From the NCBI RefSeq assembly GCF_002078175.1, contig NZ_MWFK01000002.1, positions 496,001 to 560,000 on the forward strand: DNA of 64,000 nucleotides, given 5' to 3'. The stretch is from Streptomyces sp. M41(2017) (GTDB lineage Bacteria; Actinomycetota; Actinomycetes; Streptomycetales; Streptomycetaceae). A model generated the notes under the pieces. The model was given only the letters and a program-made list of their open reading frames with translations. It was not told the origin of the DNA and ran no database searches. Below, in pieces: positions 25,869-35,661 of this stretch; position 1 is the first letter of the stretch, and every line of letters starts with the position of its first letter. The position numbers were made by a program, and so were the translations under genes.

Positions 25869-26750
25869 ATGCCGATCATCGACGTCTCGCCAGCAGTGTC
25901 CGTCGCGTACGAGACGTTCGGTGACCCCTCGGACCCCGCGGTCCTGCTCGTGATGGGTTTCAGCGCCCAGATGATCGCCTGGGACGACGGCTTCTGCCGT
26001 GCGCTCGCCGAGCGTGGCCGGTACGTGATCCGGTACGACAACCGCGACTGCGGGCTGTCCACGAAGTTCGACGATCATCCCGTCGACGTGGGCCGGTTCA
26101 TCGGCGCGGTGAGTTCGGGGGACATCGCGGCCGCCGTCGCGATGGTGCCGTACACGCTGCGGGACATGGCGGACGACGGCCTCGGCCTGCTCACCGCGCT
26201 CGGCATCGAACAGGCCCATGTCGTCGGTTCGTCGATGGGTGGCATGATCGCCCAGACCATGGCCGTCGGCCGACCGGAACGCGTGCTGAGCCTGACGTCG
26301 ATGATGTCCTCGACCGGCGAGCCCGAGTACGGCCGGCCGAGCGCCGAAGCCCAGGCGGTGCTCTTCGGCCCGAAGCCCTCGGACCGCGCGGGACACGTCG
26401 CGGCGGCCGAGCGCGAACTGGTGTGGGCGTCCAAGCGGTTCGGCAACGCCGCCGCGCTGCGGGACCTGGCCGCACGGAGCTTCGACCGCTCCTTCTACCC
26501 GGCCGGTGTCGGGCGACAGCTCGGCGCGATGATCCTCGCCGGCTCCCGGGCCGACGGCCTCCGCGCTCTCGATCTGCCGGCCTTGGTGATCCACGGCCTG
26601 GACGACACCCTCATCGACCCCAGCGGCGGGCGGCGCACCGCCGACCTCATCCCCGGATCGACCCTCCTCCTGGTCCCCGACATGGGCCACGACCGCCCGC
26701 GCGAGCTGTGGCCCACCCTGATCGATGCCCTGGCCGACCACACGGGTTGA
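25869..26750 (+). CDS. Alpha/beta hydrolase (RdmC-like)
   Basis: A 293-residue hydrolase with the complete catalytic set: oxyanion region VLLVMGFSAQMIAWDD, nucleophile elbow VVGSSMGGMIAQ (G-S-S-M-G), acid in HGLDDTLIDP and His in PDMGHDRPRELW. Overall layout resembles aclacinomycin methylesterase RdmC and related esterases. Substrate not known. It stands alone between the RNA phosphodiesterase and cold-shock genes. Confidence 0.88.
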   Translation: MPIIDVSPAVSVAYETFGDPSDPAVLLVMGFSAQMIAWDDGFCRALAERGRYVIRYDNRDCGLSTKFDDHPVDVGRFIGAVSSGDIAAAVAMVPYTLRDMADDGLGLLTALGIEQAHVVGSSMGGMIAQTMAVGRPERVLSLTSMMSSTGEPEYGRPSAEAQAVLFGPKPSDRAGHVAAAERELVWASKRFGNAAALRDLAARSFDRSFYPAGVGRQLGAMILAGSRADGLRALDLPALVIHGLDDTLIDPSGGRRTADLIPGSTLLLVPDMGHDRPRELWPTLIDALADHTG

Positions 26751-26809
26751 TGGACACCCGTCCCCGATGTCACCGTGCGTCGTTCACCCGATGCGGTGCG
26801 TTAGTTTTT

Positions 26810-26864
26810 CGTCTGCACGGGGCAAGATCGAGCAGGCCGTGTGCAAGGCGCGGCCGTCTGCACG
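26810..26864 (+). promoter_or_regulatory. Direct repeat in the cold-shock gene leader
   Basis: CGTCTGCACG occurs twice, at 26810-26819 and 26855-26864, 45 bases apart, in the AT-richer region before the cold-shock gene. Cold-shock genes usually have long structured leaders; the repeats could belong to such a leader or be protein sites. Evidence is sequence identity only. Confidence 0.35.
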
Positions 26865-26884
26865 TAGTCACAGAGGATGCACAG

Positions 26885-27088
26885 ATGGCAACAGGTGTCG
26901 TGAAGTGGTTCAACTCGGAGAAGGGCTTCGGCTTCATCCAGCAGGATGACGGCGGTCCCGACGTGTTCGTGCACTTCTCCGCGATCCAGACGACCGGCTT
27001 CAAGGAGCTGGCCGAGGGCGCCAAGGTCGAGTACGACGTCAACCAGGGCCCCAAGGGGCCGCAGGCCGAGCAAGTGGTGCCCGTCTGA
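26885..27088 (+). CDS. Cold-shock protein (CspA family)
   Basis: A 67-residue single cold-shock domain. The RNP1 (KGFGFIQ) and RNP2 (VFVHFSAI) motifs are intact, as is the MATGVVKWFNSEKGFG start. It binds single-stranded RNA and DNA and acts as an RNA chaperone. AGAGGA lies about nine bases before the ATG. The gene is followed by a hairpin terminator shared with the convergent SDR gene. Confidence 0.97.
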   Translation: MATGVVKWFNSEKGFGFIQQDDGGPDVFVHFSAIQTTGFKELAEGAKVEYDVNQGPKGPQAEQVVPV

Positions 27089-27127
27089 TTCCGCTCCACC
27101 GAGTGGGCGCACCAGCCCCACGCTCAC

Positions 27128-27165
27128 GAGGGCCATTTGCCGCCGGTCGGAGGCAGGTGGCCCTC
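27128..27165. terminator. Bidirectional hairpin after the cold-shock gene
   Basis: GAGGGCCA (27128-27135) pairs with TGGCCCTC (27158-27165), lying between the convergent ends of the cold-shock and SDR genes. An inner GCC/GGC pairing may extend it. Confidence 0.6.
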
Positions 27166-27194
27166 GGGTCGTCGGAGGACAGGGCCGCCCGGCC

Positions 27195-27947
27195 TCATCC
27201 GGGCAGGGCGCTGATCTCGCCGCCGTCGGCGAAGAGGGTGGCGCCGTTGACGTAACTGCTGGCGGGGACCACCAGGAACGTCACGATCTCGGCTATCTCA
27301 CGCGGGTCACCCGCCCGGCCTCGCGCGTTGACCCGATCCAACGCCTCCATCTGGTCGCCGAGCATGGCCGCGGTGCCCTCCGTGCGGACGGGTCCGGGCG
27401 AGACGGCGTTGACACGCACGCCGTGCGGGCCGAACTCGGTCGCCCAGTACCGGGTGAGGATCTCGACGCCCGCCTTGGACGCCGCGTAGGCCCCTCCGAC
27501 CGGCGCCGGCATACGCGCCGCGCTGGAACTGACGGTCACGATCGCCCCGTGCCCCCGCCGGGCCATCCCGGGGGCGAGTGCGCCGACGAGCAGGAACGGG
27601 GCGCGTGTGTTGACCGCCACCTGCCGGTCGAAACTCGCGGCATCGGTCGCGGCGGTCGGCGCGAACTCGTAGAGACCGGCGTTGTTCACGAGGATGTCCA
27701 CGCTCCCGGCCTCGGCCGCCAGTCGGGCCACATCGTCCGCATCCGCCAGATCGGCGCCGACGAACCGGGCCGCTCCAGCCTGCTGCTCGATCTCCTTCAC
27801 GAGGGACTCCCCGCGGTCCCGGTCCCGCCCGTGGACGACGACCTCGGCTCCTTGCTCGGCCAGGCTCCGTGCCACAGCCCTTCCGATCCCCGATGTCGCC
27901 CCGGTCACCAGTGCCGTCCTGCCCCGCAGTGTGTCCATGTCATGCAT
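27195..27947 (-). CDS. Short-chain dehydrogenase/reductase (classical SDR)
   Basis: A 250-residue SDR. The cofactor motif TGATSGIG (residues about 15-22), VHGRDRDRGE suggesting NADPH, the NNAG motif, the catalytic Ser in VTVSSSAARMP and the YAASK active-site Tyr/Lys are all present. GAGGA precedes the ATG. The substrate is unknown. It diverges from a MarR gene, with a perfect operator-like inverted repeat in the gap, so it is probably MarR-controlled. Confidence 0.92.
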   Translation of the reverse strand: MHDMDTLRGRTALVTGATSGIGRAVARSLAEQGAEVVVHGRDRDRGESLVKEIEQQAGAARFVGADLADADDVARLAAEAGSVDILVNNAGLYEFAPTAATDAASFDRQVAVNTRAPFLLVGALAPGMARRGHGAIVTVSSSAARMPAPVGGAYAASKAGVEILTRYWATEFGPHGVRVNAVSPGPVRTEGTAAMLGDQMEALDRVNARGRAGDPREIAEIVTFLVVPASSYVNGATLFADGGEISALPG

Positions 27948-28037
27948 GGCGATCCTCGATCTCTGTCTCGCACGAGTAGCGGTCCGCTGCGGCCCGTCGC
28001 GTCGTCCGATCGCGGCCGCATCCTCAAACCACTATGT

Positions 28038-28072
28038 GCCACAGATGTTCTGCTAGCAAGAACATCTGTGGC
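28038..28072. promoter_or_regulatory. Perfect 14-bp-arm inverted repeat, MarR operator
   Basis: GCCACAGATGTTCT (28038-28051) is matched exactly by AGAACATCTGTGGC (28059-28072) around a seven-base spacer holding GCTAGC. It lies in the 151-base gap between the divergent SDR and MarR genes, 27 bases before the MarR start. MarR proteins bind such dyads and usually repress both directions. This is one of the clearest operators in the window. Confidence 0.8.
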
Positions 28073-28098
28073 GCAGCACAGAGTGCTAGATTGGCGAC

Positions 28099-28605
28099 AT
28101 GAGTGCTACCAAGGGCGGCAGCAAGGGCACGCGACGGTCCACCGCGGACGAGGACATCACCCTCGACACCGACCTCGGGTGGGCCATCCGCATGGTCTCG
28201 TCGGCCTTTCGCCGGGTGGCGGGCGAGTCGGTGGCCGGCCTTCCGGGCGGGCCGCGCGGATACCTGGTCCTCGTCGCCCTGGCCGCGGGCGAGCCCCCTA
28301 CGCAGCTGGCTCTCGCCCAGCAGGTCAGCCTCGACCGCACGGTGATGACGTACCTGCTGGACGACCTCGAGGCCGGGGAACTCATCGAGCGGCGGCCCGA
28401 TCCACGCGACCGGCGTGCACGCCAGGTCGTGATCACCGACAAGGGACGCGACGAGCTGGCCCGTGCCCGGCGCGGCCTGGCCACGGCCGAGGGTCGCCTG
28501 CTGGCGGATCTCGACGAGTCGGACACCGCCGCCCTGCGCACCTTGCTGACACGCGTCGCCCACACCGCGCAGAGCGCCGCTCTCGGCCCCGACGAAAGCT
28601 GCTAG
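28099..28605 (+). CDS. MarR-family regulator
   Basis: A 168-residue winged-helix protein. QLALAQQVSLDRTVMTYLLDDLEAGELIERRPDPRDRRARQVVITDKG contains the recognition helix and the wing with the family's D-P-x-D-x-R signature. The flanking helices would form the dimer. It probably represses itself and the divergent SDR gene through the inverted repeat at 28038-28072 and responds to an aromatic or oxidant ligand (family knowledge). Confidence 0.9.
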   Translation: MSATKGGSKGTRRSTADEDITLDTDLGWAIRMVSSAFRRVAGESVAGLPGGPRGYLVLVALAAGEPPTQLALAQQVSLDRTVMTYLLDDLEAGELIERRPDPRDRRARQVVITDKGRDELARARRGLATAEGRLLADLDESDTAALRTLLTRVAHTAQSAALGPDESC

Positions 28606-28799
28606 GGCCGAGGTCGACGTGCCGGACACCGCTGCCGCGCAGGCCGGACGCCGTCCGGACTCCGCATCCGAGCCGTCGTCCCGCCTCCGGGGAAAGAAGA
28701 ATTCGCAGCCGTGTCGATCCGGGCGTCCTCCGTTCGACGTGCTGGTGTGGGGCTCTCCGCCCCGCGTGCGTACGCGACGCGACCTGACGAGGAGATCAC

Positions 28800-29444
28800 G
28801 TGGATCAGCTGCTGAAAGTCATGAACTTCAATGTCTCAAGTGACGGAATCGGGGCCGGTGAGGACCAGACCCTCGAACGCCCCTTCGGCCTCCCCCATCC
28901 CGAACGGCTCTTCTCCTGGGCCGGCGCCACGGCGAGCTGGCCCATGCGCTCCGATCCCGGAGGCAGCCGTGGCCTGGACGACTACTTCACGCGGGACTTC
29001 GCGCACAACATCGGCGCCGAGATCATGGGCCGCAACAAGTTCGGCCCTCAGCGCGGGCCGTGGGAGGACCACGACTGGCGCGGCTGGTGGGGTGACGAGC
29101 CCCCGTTCCACACCCCGGTGTTCGTCCTGACCCACCACGAGCGCCCGTCGATCACGCTGTCCGACACCACGTTCCACTTCGTCGGCGGTGACCCGGCCAC
29201 CGTTCTCGAACAGGCGCGGGAGGCGGCCCAGGGCAAGGATGTCCGGCTCGGCGGTGGGGTCACCACGGTCCGGCAGTTCCTCGACGCCGACCTCGTCGAC
29301 ACCCTGCACGTGGCGGTCTCGCCGCTGAAGCTCGGGACGGGTCTCCGCCTCTGGGATTCGCCCGAGGACCTGCTCGACCGGTTCCACCTCGACGTCGTGC
29401 CCAGCCCGAGCGGGGTGGTGCACCACCTGTTCTGGCGGCGCTGA
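28800..29444 (+). CDS. Dihydrofolate reductase-like (RibD C-terminal) protein
   Basis: A 214-residue protein of the DHFR/RibD_C fold. The start KVMNFNVSSDGIGAGEDQ, the DIGAEIMGRNKFGPQ-type segment, and LGGGVTTVRQFLDADLVDTLHVAVSPLKLGTGLRLW are the conserved NADPH-binding and core strands. GAGGAG lies six bases before the GTG start. These proteins are generally NADPH-dependent reductases of unknown substrate rather than true DHFR. It follows the MarR gene in the same direction by about 200 bases. Confidence 0.85.
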   Translation: MDQLLKVMNFNVSSDGIGAGEDQTLERPFGLPHPERLFSWAGATASWPMRSDPGGSRGLDDYFTRDFAHNIGAEIMGRNKFGPQRGPWEDHDWRGWWGDEPPFHTPVFVLTHHERPSITLSDTTFHFVGGDPATVLEQAREAAQGKDVRLGGGVTTVRQFLDADLVDTLHVAVSPLKLGTGLRLWDSPEDLLDRFHLDVVPSPSGVVHHLFWRR

Positions 29445-29671
29445 CACGGGACGGGGGCCCCAGCCTTCCGCTCCTCCCCCGGTGCCCCCCTCCCGTCGCC
29501 GCCCGCACGCGTGCCGCCGGAAGCACGAACACGGTGCGGCGAAGGGCGGAGCCGGGCGACGGCGGGCGTGCGCGGCAGCCGTAAATCGCTGGCGCGGCCG
29601 CCCGCCGCGGTGGAGGATCCCGGGAGTCCGGGGTGCCTGCGAGCGCCCGTCCCGCCTGACAGGTGGTCGTG

Positions 29672-31207
<1,536 letters not shown>

Positions 31208-31334
31208 GCCCGTCGGACGACGGAACCCCGGCTCGCCACGGTCGGCCGGGACGTCGGGACGTCGGGCGGGCTGATGAACGGAACCGGCGGGCACCGGGTC
31301 ACGCCGCCTCGACGAGGACGAGAGCGGCCGACGC

Positions 31335-31955
31335 TCAGGCGTGCCGAGCCGGTCGCAGCCCGTCCGCGACGAGGTCGAGATGCCGGGCGGTCTGTTCGGG
31401 CCTGATGCCCGAGACGGCGGCAAGAGAGACGCCGAGCAGCAGCGTGGTGAGGTCGTCGGGCGTGACGTCGGCACGGAGGGAGCCGTCCCGCGCGCCCGCC
31501 AGGAGCAGCGTCTCCACCGCTTCGACGATGCGTTCACGGGTGGGGATCACGGGCATCCTCCCCGCCGTGGGACCGGTGCGCGGGTCCCGGTACATGGCGT
31601 GCTTGGTCGCGGCGAAGGCGATGTAGCGGTCCATCCATGCCCGCAGCGCGGCCGGCGGCGGAAGTTCCTCGAGAAGCCGGGTCGCACAGGCGGCGACCTG
31701 GTCGAGCTCGTTCGCGAAGACGGCCTCCACCAGTGCGTCCCGGGTGGGGAAGTTGCGGTAGAGCGTCGCGATGCCCACGCCGGCCTGTTTGGCGACGGTC
31801 TCCAGGGCCACCGGTTCCGTCGCGGACGTGAACGCGGCCCGGGCAGCCTCGATGATCTTGTCGCGGTTGCGGCGCGCGTCGGCGCGGGGTGCGCGCTGCG
31901 CCCCGGGTTCCGGCGTGCCGGGGTTTCTGTCGGCGGAAGAAGCGTGCGCAGACAA
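31335..31955 (-). CDS. TetR-family regulator, divergent from aldo/keto reductase
   Basis: A 206-residue protein when started at the TTG at 31953-31955 (MSAHASSADRNPG), which has GGAGGG eleven bases upstream. A GTG at 32007-32009 would add 18 residues, but would place the whole operator inside the gene. The helix-turn-helix is IIEAARAAFTSATEPVALETVAKQAGVGIATLYRNFPTRDAL (about 30-75 in this numbering). The C-terminal half is helical. The paired inverted repeats in the gap imply repression of itself and of the divergent aldo/keto reductase. Confidence 0.85.
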   Translation of the reverse strand: MSAHASSADRNPGTPEPGAQRAPRADARRNRDKIIEAARAAFTSATEPVALETVAKQAGVGIATLYRNFPTRDALVEAVFANELDQVAACATRLLEELPPPAALRAWMDRYIAFAATKHAMYRDPRTGPTAGRMPVIPTRERIVEAVETLLLAGARDGSLRADVTPDDLTTLLLGVSLAAVSGIRPEQTARHLDLVADGLRPARHA

Positions 31956-32011
31956 AGTGGAGGATCCCTCCGTATGTGTTACGGTCGATATGGCGGAGGA
32001 TTCCTCCACTT
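31955..32011. promoter_or_regulatory. Paired palindromic operators between TetR and aldo/keto reductase
   Basis: Two 18-base arms, AAGTGGAGGATCCCTCCG (31955-31972) and CGGAGGATTCCTCCACTT (31994-32011), are inverted repeats of each other with 16 of 18 pairs. Each contains its own 13-bp palindrome of the type GGAGGAnnCCTCC (31959-31971 and 31995-32007), spaced 36 bases centre to centre. They cover the likely promoters of both divergent genes. Two TetR dimers could bind. Confidence 0.75.
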
Positions 32012-32049
32012 AGACCATGCTCTCACGCCTCTCCGAGGACGGACATCCC

Positions 32050-32979
32050 ATGACCTCTCCCGCCCCGATCCCCTCGTCCCCCACCACGGCCACCGGCGCT
32101 CCGCGGGCCGGCGGCCCGGGCCGGCTCGGCGACCTCGTCGTCTCCCGTGTCGGTTTCGGAGCGATGCAGCTCCCGCGGCTGCGCGACGACCGCGCCGGCG
32201 CCCTCGCGATCCTGCGCCGCGTGGTCGAGCTGGGTGTCGACCACATCGACACCGCGCAGTTCTACGGCGACGGCTACTCCAACGACCTGATCCGCGAAGC
32301 GATCCGCCCCGAGGACGGCGTCACCGTCGTCAGCAAGGTGGGAGCCACACCCGACGCGGGCGGCCCGGTTCCGCTCCGCTACGCCCAGCACCCCGACGAG
32401 CTGCGCGCCGACGTCGAGGCCAACCTCAAGAGCCTCGGGCTCGACACGATTCCCCTCGTCAACCTTCGGCGCCCGACCACCAGCGGCTTCGGCCTGACGG
32501 TCACGCCCGACCAGGTCGTCGACCTCGACGATCAGCTCGCCGTGATGACCGGGCTGCGGGACGAGGGGAAGATCGGGGCCATCGGTCTGAGCACCGTCGG
32601 CCTCGACGACCTGAAGCGGGCTCTGCCGGCGGGGATCGCCTGTGTGCAGAACGCGTACAGCCTCCTGGCCCGCGAGGACGAGGACCTGGCGCGGACGTGC
32701 GCCGCCGAGAACATCGCCTGGGTACCGTACTTCCCGCTCGGCAGCGCGTTCCCCGGCCTCCCCAAGGTGTCCGAGCACCCCGTGGTGAAGGACATCGCCG
32801 ACTCCCTCGGCGCCACCGCGGCCCAGGTCGGACTGGCCTGGCTCCTCCACCACACCCCCAACACGCTCCTCATTCCGGGCACCGCCGACGCCTCCCACCT
32901 GGAGGCCAACGTCGCCGCCGGAGCCGTCGTGCTCGACGCCTCCGCTCTCGCCGCGCTCGACGCCGTCACGGCGAGCTGA
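32050..32979 (+). CDS. Aldo/keto reductase
   Basis: A 309-residue (alpha/beta)8 oxidoreductase. VSRVGFGAMQLPRL, the catalytic-Asp/Tyr region VDHIDTAQFYGDGYSN, the Lys in VTVVSKVGA, GKIGAIGLSTV and the NADPH-binding LLIPGTADASHLEAN are all visible. The usual catalytic His position reads N-L-R in LVNLRRPTT. The ATG at 32050 is used; GAGGAC lies about twelve bases upstream. Probably reduces aldehydes or ketones, under control of the divergent TetR. Confidence 0.9.
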   Translation: MTSPAPIPSSPTTATGAPRAGGPGRLGDLVVSRVGFGAMQLPRLRDDRAGALAILRRVVELGVDHIDTAQFYGDGYSNDLIREAIRPEDGVTVVSKVGATPDAGGPVPLRYAQHPDELRADVEANLKSLGLDTIPLVNLRRPTTSGFGLTVTPDQVVDLDDQLAVMTGLRDEGKIGAIGLSTVGLDDLKRALPAGIACVQNAYSLLAREDEDLARTCAAENIAWVPYFPLGSAFPGLPKVSEHPVVKDIADSLGATAAQVGLAWLLHHTPNTLLIPGTADASHLEANVAAGAVVLDASALAALDAVTAS

Positions 32980-33208
32980 CACAGGCGCCCGACTCCCGCA
33001 CGCGGACCGGCTTCGCGCGGACCACCGCACGGGGCCGGTCCGCGTGCGGTGCGGGCTCCGAACGACCTGTGGCCGTGGCGCGTGACGCTCACCGCGCCGG
33101 ACGGGCGGCGCCCGGCCGTCGGGCGGTGCGGGAACCGCTCAGCACACCGCTTGCGGCCCTGTCGAGAGCGGCTCCACAGAGGGCGGGCGAAGAGACGCCC
33201 ACCCACGC

Positions 33209-33850
33209 CTACGCGCTCTCGTCGTCCACGACGAGGATGGCGCGGCTCGCCGCGAAGAGCCGGGCGCAGCGGCGCGTCATGGCTTCGGGCGACTCCTCCG
33301 GATGGCCGGCCCACCAGCGGACCAGCGCCGTACACAGGCCCCGCCATGCGTACTTGAGCGCGTCGGCGTCGAGCGGGTCGCCGGCTCCGGCCTCCTGAAG
33401 GAGCTCGGCCGTGCCGACCGCGGCGAGGTCGTCGACGGCCCCGCGGTAGTACGCCGCGCGTCGGGCGGCGGCACTCCCGGGTGGCAGTGTGCCGTCGTAG
33501 AGGACGAACCACGCCTCGCGCCGCCCGTCGAGGGCGGCGAACAGGGCGCCCATGACACGCAGGGGGGTGGATGCCGCATCCGTGGTCGCATGTCCGACCA
33601 TCGCGTCGCGGATGGCTTCCAGCAGACCGTCACCGACCGGGTCCAGGCACGCGAGGTACAGCTCTTCCTTGCTCCCGAAGTAGTGGTGCACCAGCGGCTT
33701 CGTGACGCCGACGCGGGCGGCGACCGCGGCCACGGTGGTGGCCTCGTACCCATTGCGGCCGAACTCCTCGGTCGCGACGGCGAGCACCTGGCGTTCCCGC
33801 GCGGCCCTGGGGACGCCCTTGGTGCCGGCCTTCGAAGGGAGCGTTGTCAT
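33209..33850 (-). CDS. TetR-family regulator, divergent from AGPS-like enzyme
   Basis: A 213-residue regulator. RQVLAVATEEFGRNGYEATTVAAVAARVGVTKPLVHHYFGSKEELYLAC is a standard TetR DNA-binding region (residues about 20-68). A perfect 16-bp palindrome lies ten bases before its start codon, so autoregulation is likely. The ligand domain includes several Trp and Tyr residues (EAWFVLYDG, RWWAGH). Confidence 0.9.
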   Translation of the reverse strand: MTTLPSKAGTKGVPRAARERQVLAVATEEFGRNGYEATTVAAVAARVGVTKPLVHHYFGSKEELYLACLDPVGDGLLEAIRDAMVGHATTDAASTPLRVMGALFAALDGRREAWFVLYDGTLPPGSAAARRAAYYRGAVDDLAAVGTAELLQEAGAGDPLDADALKYAWRGLCTALVRWWAGHPEESPEAMTRRCARLFAASRAILVVDDESA

Positions 33851-33859
33851 GGTCCGGAT

Positions 33860-33875
33860 ATTACCCTAGGGTAAT
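33860..33875. promoter_or_regulatory. Perfect 16-bp palindrome, TetR operator
   Basis: ATTACCCTAGGGTAAT is completely symmetric and sits between the divergent TetR (starts 33850) and AGPS-like (starts 33919) genes, inside an AT-rich patch that would hold both promoters. Strong candidate operator for the adjacent TetR. Confidence 0.8.
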
Positions 33876-33918
33876 TTTTCGTTGGGTCAATTCCCCGGAC
33901 CTCGCTGGGAGCTCACGT

Positions 33919-35523
33919 ATGTCCGCCACTCCGTCCGACCCCGGTCCGTCCCGCAGGCGCTCCTGGTGGGGCTGGGGCCATGTCGACGCCCACCCGGACG
34001 ACGCCGAATGCATCGCCCTGGGCGCCCTGCTCCCCGGCACCCTGGCCCGTCCCCTCCCGATACCCCGGGTCTCCGACCTGGCCGTCGGCCGGCCCGCCGT
34101 GACCCCGCCGCCCTCCCTCGCCCACCTGGTGAGCGCCGATCCGGACGTGCGCGCCGCACACGCGATGGGCAAGGCGTACCGCGACGTCGTCCGGGCCCTC
34201 CGGGGCCGTCCCGGACGGATCCCCGATCTGGTCGCCCGGCCGACCGACGACCACGACGTCGTCGACCTGCTGGAGTGGGCCGGCGAACGGGGCGTCGCCG
34301 TCGTCCCCTTCGGCGGCGGCTCCTCGGTGGTCGGCGGCGTGGAGTACCGCGGCGACGCCCACGGCGCGGTGCTCTCGCTCGACCTGACCTCGATGGACCG
34401 GGTCCTGGAGATCGACACCGTCGGCCGCTCGGCGCGGATCCAGGCCGGCGCCCTCGGGCCCGTTCTGGAAGACCAGTTGCGACCCCACGGGCTCACCCTG
34501 CGGCACTTCCCGCAGAGCTTCGAGTTCTCCACTCTCGGGGGCTGGCTGGCCACCCGGGCGGGCGGTCACTACGCCACCGGCCGCACCCACATCGACGACT
34601 TCGTGCAGTCGATGAACGTCGTCACACCCGCCGGAGTCAGCACCTCGTGGCGTCTGCCCGCGTCCGGCGCGGGACCGTCGCCCGACCGCCTGTTCCTCGG
34701 CTCGGAGGGCACGCTCGGTGTCATCACCGAAGCGTGGATGAGGCTCCAGGAGCGGCCGCGGCACAAGGCCTCCACGTCGGTGGCCTTCGCCGACTTCCGG
34801 CAGGCGCTGGACGCGGTGCGCGCCGTCGCCCAGTCCGACCTCGCCCCGGCCAACTGCCGTCTCCTCGACCCCGGTGAGGCACTTCTGTCCGGGGCCTCAC
34901 GCGACGGCTCGGCCGTCCTCGTCCTCGGGTTCGAGTCCGCGAGCGCGCCCGTCGACGACCGGCTCGCCGCCGCGCTCGACATGGCCCACGCCCACGGAGG
35001 CCGGGGCGGAACAACGACCGCGGACCGCGCGTCAAGGCCCGATTCGGCCGTGGGCGCCTGGCGGTCGGCGTTCCTACGCATGCCGTACCTCCGCGACGGA
35101 CTGGCCCGGATGGGTGCCGTCGTCGAGACCTTCGAGACCGCCGCCACCTGGGACAGGATTCCCGCACTGATCGACGCCGTCCGCACCGAGGTCGGTGCGG
35201 CCGCCGTCAAGGCGACCGGCCATCCCGCCACCGTCAACTGCCGCCTGACCCATGTCTATCCCGACGGTGCGGCGCCCTACTTCACCGTGGCCGTCGCCGG
35301 TCGGCCGGGCGAGGAGATCGAGGTCTGGGACGACATCAAGGCGGTCGCCGGCGACGTACTGCACCGCCACGGCGCGACCGTCACCCACCATCACGCCGTG
35401 GGCCGCGACCACCGTCCCGCCTACGACCGCCAGCGTCCGGAGCCCTTCGCGAAGGTGCTCCGAGCCGCAAAGGAGGCGCTGGACCCCCACCACATCCTCA
35501 ATCCGGGTGTTCTGATCGACTGA
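33919..35523 (+). CDS. FAD-binding oxidase, alkylglycerone-phosphate-synthase-like
   Basis: A 534-residue member of the VAO/PCMH flavoprotein family. VAVVPFGGGSSVVGGVE is the FAD pyrophosphate loop, FSTLGGWLATRAGGHYATGRTHIDDFVQSM is close to the AGPS signature, and the C-terminal VTHHHAVGRDHRPAY matches the His-rich active-site motif of alkyl-DHAP synthase. AGPS makes the ether bond of ether lipids from acyl-DHAP and a fatty alcohol. Actinobacterial members are of uncertain function. The ATG at 33919 has GGGAG upstream. Likely repressed by the divergent TetR. Confidence 0.87.
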   Translation: MSATPSDPGPSRRRSWWGWGHVDAHPDDAECIALGALLPGTLARPLPIPRVSDLAVGRPAVTPPPSLAHLVSADPDVRAAHAMGKAYRDVVRALRGRPGRIPDLVARPTDDHDVVDLLEWAGERGVAVVPFGGGSSVVGGVEYRGDAHGAVLSLDLTSMDRVLEIDTVGRSARIQAGALGPVLEDQLRPHGLTLRHFPQSFEFSTLGGWLATRAGGHYATGRTHIDDFVQSMNVVTPAGVSTSWRLPASGAGPSPDRLFLGSEGTLGVITEAWMRLQERPRHKASTSVAFADFRQALDAVRAVAQSDLAPANCRLLDPGEALLSGASRDGSAVLVLGFESASAPVDDRLAAALDMAHAHGGRGGTTTADRASRPDSAVGAWRSAFLRMPYLRDGLARMGAVVETFETAATWDRIPALIDAVRTEVGAAAVKATGHPATVNCRLTHVYPDGAAPYFTVAVAGRPGEEIEVWDDIKAVAGDVLHRHGATVTHHHAVGRDHRPAYDRQRPEPFAKVLRAAKEALDPHHILNPGVLID

Positions 35524-35661
35524 CCGTGCGGCGACGGACGATCCGGGACGGGGACGCCGACCGGCCGAACCGCCCCCTCGCACGGGTGCCTTCGTCGGGC
35601 GGCGTCCCGCGGGCCGGTGAAACGTCTCGCGTACGCACCGTGTCCCTGGGAAGATCTGCGG

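Noticed and set aside
28606..28799. Short frame between the MarR and DHFR-like genes
   Set aside because: No ribosome site and no protein-like composition.
31208..31334. Possible terminator after the carboxylesterase gene
   Set aside because: Only short GACGTCGGG direct repeats are present and no stable hairpin was found.
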